Shown piece after piece: positions 10,286 through 20,900 of a stretch of 64,000 bases of DNA. The stretch is from Eremophila alpestris peregrina. Lineage: Eukaryota; Chordata; Aves; Passeriformes; Alaudidae. Each line of letters opens with the position of its first letter. Position 1 is the first letter of the stretch. The stretch lies in contig WMCF01000023.1 of NCBI GenBank assembly GCA_009792885.1, positions 6,606,363 through 6,670,362 of the forward strand, in the 5' to 3' direction. The notes beneath the pieces were generated by a model, which worked only from the letters and a program-made list of their open reading frames with translations, did no database searches and was not told the origin of the DNA. The position numbers and the translations under genes are program-made.

Positions 10286-11477
10286 GGACAGAGGAGCAGA
10301 ATCCCCCCTTCCCTGCTGCCCACACTGGGGGATCAGCCCAGGGTGTACCTGACCTCTGCAGGGCAGCCCTTTTGTTTTTCCTATACCCTCGCTGCCTGTC
10401 TGGCCTTGAACTGGGAAGTCCAGGAATGAATGTCAGCAGCATCTGTACATTACAGACAGGAACATAAGTTCAAGGCATTAAGAAATGCCCCAAACTCTTC
10501 CTAATTAATTACAGAGCCTTCAACTCTTGCTAATAAGCTCCACACATGCAATAAACACAATAAATGAGCAAAGTTAGGCAATTAGGAATAAATTGCCCTA
10601 AGGTGAAACAGTGCCTGATGAGGACCAGCATCCCATCGTCCCATTGCAGACTCTGCAAACAGATATGGTATGTGTCCTTTTCATTGAGACATTGAGTAAT
10701 AAGATTGGATTTAGGGATGGGATAACCAATGAGTTGTTGAAGTAAAATGTGCAACCTGGTAAAACCGAAATGAGTAATAATCTTGCTGTGAGTAAAACCA
10801 ACTTCTGAGAAAAGCAGGAGACTCCCTGTATTTCCAAGGGTGACTTGAGGCATCCCCTATCTCAGGCAGATCCCATCTCTACACTCTGCATGTACTGGAG
10901 AAGACAAATGGTTCTCAGGGGAGGGTAAAGGAAGAACAGGGTGCTGGAGAACAGATGACACTGACCTTGATGATACCCAGCCGCATCTTGTGCAGCTTAG
11001 TCCTGTCCTCAAGCTGTTTGTCACCCTTTTTCTTCACACAAAAGCTAGTGCGTAAAGCCTGTGTTTGTGGTTTAAAATACGATTGCTCTTCAGTGTGTGA
11101 ATCACGGTGAAATACTGCCACAGGGTCTCCTAAACACCAGCTGAATCAGCAATCAGGACCAGAAATAGCTGAAGAATCTGTGTGAGCTGGCACAACAACC
11201 ACCCAGGAAAAAACAATTAGCCGAGATTTGCAACCATAAAGCTTGGGTACAAATTAACAATAATGGTGAGAACTAACCTATGTTTTTGCAGGGCTTTGCT
11301 AAAGTAAGCGACTAATTAATTGGCTTTAATAAAAAACTCGTTTTCTTTCCAGTAGACACTGGAAGTGGAGTGGCATGCTCAGAGTTTCATGGGTTTGGTG
11401 TCCATCAAGATTTACAGGATCAGTTTTGAAAGCCTGAGGTAGATTTAAAGTGGATTTAGGAGTGCTGAAAATTAGTA

Positions 11478-11605
11478 ATAGAATAATAGAATGAGTTTGA
11501 GTGTAAGTTGAAGATCCTTTTCCAAATCCCCTGCCATGTACAGGGACACCTTCTACTCGGTGAGGTTGCTCCAAGCCCTTTTCAATCTGCCTCCAGACAA
11601 CTGGT
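11478..11605 (-). repeat. CR1 LINE 3' tail, degraded
   Basis: The 'aataatagaatgagtttgag' start and the 'cccctgccatgtacagggacacc' core are recognisable. Confidence 0.75.
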
Positions 11606-13962
11606 TTGGGCATTAGTCTGGAGAGTTTTCAGAAAGGAAGGAGATGTCAGCTTTCTCATTATTCTGCCAAAATGCCAAACTCCAAGATTTTTTACCTGCC
11701 AATTACCAGAAATAATCCCAAAGCCAGAGCTCTGCCCAGTCCAACAGACCCATCTCAGTGAGCAGGAGAGCCACTGCCTGCTCTGCCAGTTCTTACAGTC
11801 TCTGCTGGCACTGCAGCCCAGCTTAGTGTTGGGTACACCTCACTGGTGGTGCTACCATATCCACTCCACACTTGGGCCAAACATTCCTGCAGATTTGAAG
11901 AAAAAGCTTTTGGATAAGGATGTGCACTCTAATGAAATCCCTAAAGCAAAGAGCTGCCCTCCCAACTCCTCTCTGGACTGTCTCCCAGGCTTCTCTCATT
12001 TTGGTATTTTTTCTTTGCTGGATGCAGGGGAGTTAAAGCAGAAGTTCTGTTGAGGCAATCAAGTAATCACAAACTTCTGAAATGTTTCTCCAATCCCACC
12101 AAAACAGGACCTCAGAAAGGAGCAAAAGCAAATCTCTCTCTGGCCACCCACAATACTTCTGCAATGCCAATGGTCTTGGCTCCAAGTCCATGTTCAAGCC
12201 CAGACATGCTTAGCATTCATCCAGCTTGGATGGAAAACTGTGAATTTTGCATAAAAGCATAAGAAGAGAGAAAATACACCCCATTGCTCAGCACAGACCT
12301 AGAAGCATCCTTGTCTTTGGAGTGGATGGAGCAGGCCCACCACACACCACCGGGCCTTCTGTCTGACACAAAGCAACCAAGCAGCCTGGAGCTGTCTCAT
12401 GGAGCACAAGACATGCTGGGAATGACAAGTTGAATTCCACTTGTCCGCTTGGGCACAGCAAACAGGCGCCAGGACACACGGAGCTCTCTCTGGCTTCCAG
12501 CCTGAGCTCCTGCACAGCCCTGCTGGGGCTGAAGGAGGGCAGGATCACTTGAGGGTCTCACAGCAACCCAGGGATTCATTCAAGACATGGGCAGGGGCAA
12601 AGAGAGATAAAAACCATCATAAAAATCATTCCTGTTGCTCATATATGTCCAGGAAAATGGCAGAAGTTTGAAGAAGGAAGAAGAATTTTGTCTGTGATGA
12701 AGGGTGGTCCAGAGGCAGGATGGGGTTCCTGCCATGGGGAGGGGGCTGCCAGCAGGGATCAAAGCCTCCTGGAAACCTCCCAGGGGATGGTGATGCCTGG
12801 AGACAGGTACAAACTGTAACCCTGTGTGACAACGTTCACAAGAATTAGCATTTCTCAGGAATGTGGGGATTTATTCTTCAAGGCCCACCATATCCGTGAG
12901 CACTGCAGCCCAAACACTGCACTAACAGAGCATGTGTTTGATAAGAACCCAGGAACAGATGCCAGCGGATTTAATGTGGGACAGGAGGCCCATTGCAGGT
13001 TTGTAGACTGCTGGCAGGGTCAGCTGTAAATATTCCCTCACAATCAAAGGCATTCATCTAAGGATTACATGCTGGGGGCTTTGTGGTAAAGTAAATTTGC
13101 AACTAACAGGACCATTAATAGTCAGACAGTTTAGTGGGCTCACTGGCTGCCATTTATTTTCCCCCCAGTCATTTTTACTACATCTAAATACCATGGGGAT
13201 GTGGGACTTGAATGAGGTGGCTTAAGAAATCAGCTTAGAAGGAGTAGGAGAAGGGGTTACCTCCAACAAAGACAGCTCAACGGGGATCGAACAGGATATC
13301 AATAGTGGGTAAGGCCACTGAAGCATGTGAGCTGATTTCATAACCTGGTGGAGATTAGCCCCTTCTGTAAGCAAACAGACCTACACAGGGTTATGAAGTA
13401 TTGCTCCTATAAAGTGTGTTCATAGAGGGGATGTATTTGAAATTCTGAGGAGGGGAGGCAAAACTTTGTGGGGTAAGGAGTGGTTGTGAAACAAAGATAC
13501 CATGGCCTGTTTTCACCCCAGTTTGACATTCTCAGAACAAAAACATCCAGAGCAGAAACTGTGCCACAGAAATAATGTGTCCCCCCTCTGCAGCAAGCAC
13601 TAAGCATAAAATAATTGTGGTGTGATGGGATGATGACAAACCAAGAGTCCCAGGGCTGAGCAGGCACAGGGTGATACAAGGATTAACCCAGGAGCTGCCT
13701 CTCCAAAACCTCAGACCTCTTGCAATCAGCTCTGCAACCCCTATGATGTGGGGATCTTTCCCAGGACTTTGCCCCAGCTCAGCACACCCCGAGGTTGCTG
13801 CCATCTGAGCAGCCCTTCCCTCTCTCAGCTTGTTCTCTACCTCTCCTCTTCTGTCATCTCAGAAGCAAACTGGGCAGGAGGAGCCATGTGAGAAACTAGC
13901 ATCAATGCCACTGGGTTATACTGCCTGTGTTTTGTAATTGAAAATAGTAACTGTTTTATAAC

Positions 13963-13991
<29 letters not shown>
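13963..13991. repeat. Poly(A) tract of 29 bases
   Basis: An uninterrupted A run followed by 'ggtgggggagggggagagagag'. No upstream processed-transcript sequence was recognised, so a retrocopy is not supported. Confidence 0.9.
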
Positions 13992-13993
<2 letters not shown>

Positions 13994-16301
13994 TGGGGGA
14001 GGGGGAGAGAGAGATCCCTTTCTCTCCCTCCTCCTTTCCTCTAAATCCTACTCCCTCTTTCTTTGGAGAAAGGAAGAATCAGGCAAGAAAAATGGAGAGT
14101 GGGTAAAACACTCTCAGGTTTCTAAATGCACTCCCTGACACTGAATATCTGACCGAAAGCCATGACATCACTCTTTAGCTTGTTCAAATGAGAAATTCTT
14201 AATAGGAGCAACTTTAACTCTGGTTGGTATGCCACTATTTTCACTAACCCCTTCACAAGCCCAGGAGTCACAATTTTTCCCTGACAGGAGTGGCCAAGTG
14301 TTCCACTTGTGCCTTCCCAGAGATGTGAACACAAGAGTATGCAGTCTTAACCACAGGAATACTGTATAAGTCCCTCCTGCAGCCACTCATATCAGCAGTG
14401 GTACTCTGTCCTGGGCTGCAGAACTCTCTCTGCTGCTCTTTGCAGGGCAGATCATCCGTGGGAAGATGAGGGATGAAATGTTGGCAGCACTGTTCATGAA
14501 AAAGGCCGCTGTTAGTTTTCCTTGTTATCTCCGGAACTGCTCACACCAGAATTACTCTACCTCTACAGGTTTTTAAAGAGGTGCTGTGGTTTTTCCTTTT
14601 CCTTTAATGCTCAGCCCTTTAATGGTGTTGCCATTTTTGCAAGGAAAGCAAGTGTCTATGTGCTAATTTTAAAGACAGGGGGAAAGAGGCATTAAAGGCA
14701 ATTATTTTGCAAAAGTCTTCTTGAAGTCCTTTCTGTCAGGGATGCTGAGCTCCTGCAGAAGACGTTGACCATAACCCAGGTTTGAGATGCTCTTCTTGTA
14801 TAGAAACAGCATTGAAAGTGTCTCCTTGATGCATGCATGGGTGTGGAAATCTCTGAAATTAAATGCTGCTGCTGTAAAACCTGTCCAGTCTTTCCCTGAG
14901 AGCACCAGCAGACTTCAGACCTTTAAATATTTGGGCATCCTAATTTACATATCATACTGATTTTAGCTTTTTGCTACTAAAAGTAGCTTGACTCCTCTCA
15001 TGTACCTTCTACCTCCACATTTCATGACTCTGCTCTGACTCACAATATCTGGTGCTGAAGAAGAAATCAGACTCAGCCACCCAGCACCCACCTGCAAAGA
15101 GCTTGTGACTACAGCTGGGTGGAACATTCCTCTATTTCCTATTAAAACACTCGTAATTTCAAAAACATTCCTCTTGTGCTTTTGGATTGCATTGAGACCT
15201 TTAGGAAATCAAATAGGAGTGGAGCCAGGGAGAGAGGAAGAGAACCAGAAAGACACCTCCAAGATCAGCCACTATCTCCACAAGTGTTGCCCACTCATAC
15301 CAGCTGCTGAGGTAAAGTCTCCAACGTCCCTACAAGTGCTGTAACTCTCAAGCTTCCGTGTCTTTTAAAGTGGATTACTATCCATTTCACCCTGGTTTAT
15401 TATTTATTACTTACTACAATATCCAGAAATTCCATCTGGGAGCAATGAAATCTTTTTCAGTGAAAAATTCATCAAAACTAGGAATATTTCCTTAGAATTA
15501 TTTGGCTTAACGAACTGCTATTTTCCAAGCAGCTCTGGGTGGGAGCCTCCTTCCCCCCAGGCCACGAGGGTTACAGAGAGGTCAGTGCCGAGCCACACTC
15601 TGTGAGTTGATACAATGCCCATCACAACAGGCCCCAAGCATCTCCCCAGATGATCATCACCTTTCAGCCGAGGCAGCCAGGAATTATTTTGATGCACTTT
15701 TTCCTTGCTGTTGCTAAGCTATTCTCACTGCTACTGTCATTCTTGGAAGCCAGAGGCAAAGACCAGGACTCCTCTCCCAGAGCCTGGACTTGCACAAACA
15801 AAAGCAGGAGCTTTACAATAGCAAGAGACAAAAGAAGGAGGATGAGAAGAGGTTGTGGTTAAACCACGATAATGTCGTGGTGGTCAGCAGTCTGGAAGGG
15901 GTTTGTTGGCACCAGAAATCTTTTAAATGATGAGGCGTTTGGTGACGAGGCTTGGCTGATTCATTTCCTGCAGGAGTAAGTCCAGTAGTGGACAGCAGCT
16001 GAGAGATTTAGGTCCTTTCTCTTTTAGGTCAGTGCTGTCAGGATGCTGCTCCTCTAGAGGGACCACACAGCTGCAGAGGAGAGGCTGCATCCTCAGGACA
16101 TTCTGCTCAATCCCACACTCCCTGAGGAACATGAGCATCATCTCCAGCCTCTGGAAACAGGACATGCTTGAAGAGATCCCAGAACATGTATTCATCCTGG
16201 AGAGTCAGAAATTAAGAGGTTCTATGAATGATCCCCAAAGAGGAGAGGAGCAGCAGTCCTCAGTCACAACCTGTCACACATAAGAGAGCTACGAGGAAAC
16301 T

Positions 16302-16370
16302 GGAATAGAATAGAATAGAATAGAATAGAATAGAATAGAATAGAATAGAATAGAATAGAATAGAATAGAA
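16302..16370. repeat. (GAATA)n microsatellite
   Basis: About fourteen uninterrupted pentamer copies. Pure length this high suggests it is polymorphic. Confidence 0.97.
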
Positions 16371-16574
16371 TTCAGTTAGACGTGACCTACAATGACCATC
16401 TAGTCAAACTGCCAATCCACAAGGAATCTGGGCTGAGGAAGGTTCACAGAGATGTGGGGTACAAACTGAGTACTCTGAGAAAGCACTGCCAGAAAGTCAG
16501 ACCAGTTCTCTCAGTTTGTATCTACTGGTGAGAGCTAAAGCAATTTCTGTGTGTGATTTTGCATAATGCCCTAT

Positions 16575-16810
16575 TTCCTTCCTTCCTTCCTTCCTTCCTT
16601 CCTTCCTTCCTTCCTTCCTTCCTTCCTTCCTTCCTTCCTTCCTTCCTTCCTTCCTTCCTTCCTTCCTTCCNNNNNNNNNNNNNNNNNNNNNNNNNNNNNN
16701 NNNNNNNNNNNNNNNNNNNNNNNNNNNNNNNNNNNNNNNNNNNNNNNNNNNNNNNNNNNNNNNNNNNNNNNNNNNNNNNNCCTCCCTCCCTCCCTCCCTC
16801 CCTCCCTCCC
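16575..16810. repeat. (TTCC)n / (CCCT)n microsatellite with assembly gap
   Basis: About 24 copies of TTCC (16575-16670) run into 110 N (16671-16780), and seven or so copies of CCCT (16781-16810) emerge. The array is a tetranucleotide tract whose true length is unknown because the gap hides it. Confidence 0.97.
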
Positions 16811-17430
16811 ATCATGTTTGTACGAGAAAATCAGGGACAAAGATACCAATTTCCATGGCAAGCATGCAATTTTTTAATAAAACTTTTTAAGTTTTTGCAG
16901 ATCCTCTGACTTTTTTCTTTCCTTTTGACCATGAGCATCCTGGGTGCTCCCTTTTAGGGGTGGGACACCACACTCCTCATCTTTGCCCATCATTTGCCTA
17001 CACCTTTTTTCCTTTACTCTGGTGCCTTCTCCTTGCTTTCTTTTGTAAGTTTGGAGAGAAAGAGGAGCCACGGAGCTGAAGAAGGGGATGAAAAAGACAG
17101 CAGGAAAACCATGTGCCCCGGAGCATGATCTCTCCTTACACAGTGCAGTGAGACAGCAGCAATATAAAGTGAAATAACTTGTCATGCATCATTAACTGGT
17201 AAACATACAAGTATAAAAAAAAGTAGAAATAAATGGTAAATTTCTTGAGTTCAAAATAATTTCTGGTATCTGTAAAGTACTGCAGAAGATGGTGGCCTGC
17301 AAGTCGGGCGATGCCCTTCGGGAAGCATCTTGCGCCGGTTCGGTCCAGAGAGCCCAAGTGGAAGTTACGGGGGTTCCCACGGGTGGACATGGCAGATGCA
17401 TGTGGGATGGGAGACGCAGCCTGAGGGGGT
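16811..17430. other. LIPG distal upstream region
   Basis: AT-rich until about 17,280, where base composition changes sharply to the CpG-rich promoter region. No gene is recognised. Confidence 0.6.
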
Positions 17431-17486
17431 CAGCACCCGTGAGCCCCCCTCCCCAGCCCCCGCCAGTTCCCCACGCGGGGCTGAAT

Positions 17487-17646
17487 GTCCCCTGTGTCCC
17501 TCGAGATGCCAGCGCTGGGGACTCCCTTTGACTCCCTCCAACCCCCCACATTTCCACAACCCACCCCTCGGGGTGTCAGCGCTGGGTGCTCTGTGAGTGC
17601 CACCAAGTTTGTCCCCTGTGTCCCTCGGGGTGTCAGCTCTGGGGAC
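17487..17646. repeat. Minisatellite-like repeats upstream of LIPG
   Basis: A unit reading GTCCCCTGTGTCCCTCG followed by a 'gtcagcgctgggg'-like segment occurs at 17487-17522 and 17611-17646, with a partial copy at 17564-17587. The motif CCACGCGGGG also flanks the group at 17471 and 17661. The copies are G/C-rich and within 250 bases of the promoter core. Confidence 0.8.
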
Positions 17647-17695
17647 CCCCGGGGACCCCCCCACGCGGGGCGTGGCCTCCCATTCATGCCGTGCG

Positions 17696-17800
17696 TGACG
17701 TCACGGAAGGCGTGACCAATGGTAGCGGCGGGCTGGCCCCGCCCCATGGTGCCACTCTAAAAGCGGCGCCGCCGCCGCCGCGCGTCCGTCCGAGCGTGTG
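17696..17800 (+). promoter_or_regulatory. LIPG: LIPG core promoter
   Basis: In order on plus there are a palindromic full CRE TGACGTCA (17696-17703), a CCAAT box in TGACCAATGG (17716-17720), a GC box CCCCGCCCC (17737-17745) and a TATA-like TCTAAAAGC (17756-17764). A TATA-like element there would place the start site near 17,785-17,795, giving a 5'UTR of 75-85 bases. CREB/ATF, NF-Y and Sp factors are the usual binders of these boxes; occupancy here is inferred. Confidence 0.7.
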
Positions 17801-17868
17801 TCCATCCATCTATCCATCCATTCATCCCTTCCCGGCTCCAGCGCTCAGTCCGGCCGTCCCCCCGAGCC

Positions 17869-17956
17869 ATGCGGAGGCTCCTGCTCCTGCTGTGCGGCGC
17901 CGTGTGCTGCTGCAGCGCGGCGCGGGGCGCGGAGGCGGTGCTGCCCACGGCGGGAG
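17869..17956 (+). CDS. LIPG: LIPG exon 1, signal peptide
   Basis: Encodes residues 1-29 plus one base: MRRLLLLLCGAVCCC, a short basic start and hydrophobic core, then AARGAEA where cleavage is likely. The donor must be gtgggt at 17957; the better-looking gtgagc four bases on would shift the frame. Intron 1 is only 115 bases. Confidence 0.93.
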
Positions 17957-20900
17957 GTGGGTGAGCGCGGTCCCACGCGGGACCGGGGGAGCCGCGGAGC
18001 GGGTTCGGCCCCTGGCGGGGGAGGCGGGTTCCGAGGCGCTTCGCTGACCCTTCTCTCCCGCCGGTTCGCAGATGGCAGCGCCGAGCGTGTGCCGGCGCAG
18101 AAGGCGCGGGTGAAGTTCGGGCTCCGCTCCTCGCCGGACGCCGGTGAGGATGGTTGCGCGCTCGCCATCGGCCAGCACCAGTGCCTGGAGGACTGCAAGT
18201 TCAACATGACAGCCAAAACCTTCTTCATCATTCACGGCTGGACGGTAAGTGTGAAGAATCCTGGGCAATGCTTAGGCTGCCCACTGCGAGAGAGCAAACT
18301 TGCCCTGCAAATGGGCTGTGTCTCCGGAATATTTATTTTCAGGAATTTCTGTGACTGCCTCATCCCTGAAGGTATTCAAGGCCGGGCTGAATGGCACTTT
18401 GAACAACCTTGTCTAGTGGAAGATGTCTCTGTCCATGGCAGGGGAGTTCAAACTCGATAATCTCTAAGGTCCTTTCCTATCCAAACTGTTCTATAATTCT
18501 GTGAATATAGGAATTTAGGAAAACTTTTCATGTTCTGAGCACAATGTCTCTTAAAGGATGCACCTCTATTGAGATCTCTGCAGCAAAGTGTTCAGGGTCA
18601 GGCTTAGGAGCTCTGAAACCACCAACTCATTCATAACTGCTCAAGATCACTTCATAGCTGTATAATATAAGCATGGCACTAGAATCCAACTGACTGACCA
18701 CTATGAATGTGACACTTGACTTGACAGGCACGTGTACAGACCTTCTGTAATTGCAGCTGAGTGCCCAGCCCTGACGTCTGCTACGTGGTCTCCCTGATAA
18801 AGAAACAAGAGGGCACGCAGACTTTATCAAGCTTTTTAATTCTGCATTTGATGGGCTGAGTGTGTGGCACAAGGGGACTTATCAGCTCTGCCAGGGCTTA
18901 CGCAAACCACGCTGCCAGGTCTGGAGAATAATTTTGCAATCCATCAGAATTTCTGAAACTCTTGAGAAAAGGTACGATAAGGTGGCACGTAACAAATGCC
19001 TCTCCCTCCTGCCCTAAAAGGCAAGTGGGTAATTACAGCCAGAGCCTCTCAAAACCTGTTTTTCTTACTCCGTTGCATGCATGCTCTTACTGCATTGCTG
19101 GGAAGTAATGGGGCTTGCAGAGGAGCAGCATGCAGCTGGAGCAGCATATGCAAATGACATGCAAATAACTCGACTGCAGATGTGTCATCTTGGTCCTGCG
19201 AGCTGGAAACTGACACCTGGATCTCTTTCTAGATGAGTGGCATGTTCGAAACCTGGCTCGACAGCTTGGTGTCCGCTCTGCAGGAGAGGGAGAAGGATGC
19301 CAACGTGGTGGTGGTGGACTGGCTCTCTCTGGCCCACCAGCTCTACACCGACGCCGTGAACAACACGCAGATTGTTGGAAAAACCATAGCGAGGTTGCTT
19401 GACTGGTTACAGGTAGTGCAGGCTGAGAGCAGCCTCTGTTGTAATGCTCGGTGAGGGACTGTTGCACAAGGCTGCAGAGCAGTTCACCTGCTCCCAGGCT
19501 CACCAGAGGGGCAGGCTGTGCTGCAACACCCAGCCCAGGGCTTGGCTGGGTGATGGCTCACAGCTGCAGTGCTGCTGCCCTGCCTCCCTGGAGTTGCTGC
19601 TGTGTAGCCTGCTCGGATCAGCGGTGCTGAAGTGCAGCTCAGATTTGGGAGTGCTGCCCAAGCAGTGTGGACTCAGGAGCTGGGCATTCAGAGCCAGCAC
19701 TGGGCTGGCAGGAGGGCGGGAGGGAGGAGAGGTCCATGGTGCTGCACTTGGCGCCTGAGGCCATGGCCAGTGCTGAGCCTGCTGGCAGCTCCCAGGGGAA
19801 AGTTTTATTCTTTATGATAAAGAATATCATAATTGGGGCTGGAACATGGGTAAACCACAAGTGCCATCCAAACTGTTCTGCTTGTCTTGATGAAATACAA
19901 AATGAAGCATGCTTATCTGCCCCCTCCATCCAGTCGTTTCTTGGAACTGGAGTTTATATTCCTCCAGGCAGAAGGAGCACCAGATGCACTGAAAGACAGG
20001 GGATCAAACTCCCATATTTTCTTTTCCTTGCAGGAAAACCCCCTCTTCAAGCTTGAGAATGTCCACCTGATTGGGTACAGCCTGGGTGCCCATGTGGCTG
20101 GCTTTGCTGGTAACCACGTCCATGGCACTATAGGCAGAATTACAGGCAAGTGGCTTTTTAAGCAGTCTCTCCCCTGTCCTTCCTGGCAGTGAGTTTCCCC
20201 GAAGAGGCTCCTTTCCTGTGTTGCTACAACGTTGTTTTGGTGTTATTCTTCCAGAAATGACAAGTTTTCTACTTGTGGCAGCAGTGAAAAGCACAGGTCT
20301 TTTCAAATCAATTATAGCAGGGCTTAAATGAAAAAGCCTTACCCAGGACAAGCTGGTTCTGGGTTTAGTTGGATTTAAATGTGGGTTTGAAACAAACCCA
20401 GCTCAAGCTCTTACTATCCAAATGCTATTCCTCTGAGTGATTGTTTTGTTATTATAGCTCCTAAACTAATGGAAGTGAGAGCTATTGGGTGCTGTTTGTC
20501 CCACATGATGTCTAATTGAAAAAAAAAATCTGACAACTTTAACCCCTCATTCTGGAAATATCTGAAGTTTGCTTCCAGCTTCAGAGGAAAGCTGATACCA
20601 ACATGTGAGAACTTAGGGCACAGTACAAGGGGTTGCATTAAGGATTTAATCTCACTGGCAGTGAGAATTCCACAGAGCCTAGCAGTAAATGTCTGTATTT
20701 AGGTAATCGGGGAAAAAAGCTCCACCTAACAGTCAAGTTGTAGAAATGCTCTGGAGTGGAGCTTCTGTTTGGGGATGAGGCTCAGGGGTTAACAGAGTAT
20801 CCCAAACTCATCATGGGATCTCAGATGCAGGGATTTCCTGGCTGCTGCCTAAATTGTGTTAGTCCCTCCATATATGCAGTCTGAAAACAAACTAAATGCT

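Larger units (their letters stand above)
10286..16301. other. Intergenic DNA between RPL17 and LIPG, second part
   Basis: Mostly unique AT-rich sequence. It contains one CR1 tail (11,478-11,605) and a pure A tract at 13,963-13,991 followed by a purine-rich then pyrimidine-rich stretch. I recognise no coding exon, RNA gene or further repeat family. Confidence 0.6.

Noticed and set aside
9813..10442. 209-codon minus-strand frame
   Set aside because: It lies mostly in an antisense-oriented CR1 copy. Similar frames with the same peptides (for example ...ALGTLCQG) recur at 28.4, 32.5, 34.3 and 58.4 kb in other CR1 copies, so it reflects repeat composition.
13963..13991. Possible retrocopy indicated by poly(A)
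   Set aside because: No transcript-like body or target-site duplication is visible to its left.
17957..17964. Alternative LIPG exon 1 donor gtgagc at 17961
   Set aside because: It scores better as a donor but shifts exon 2 out of the frame that encodes the conserved lipase.
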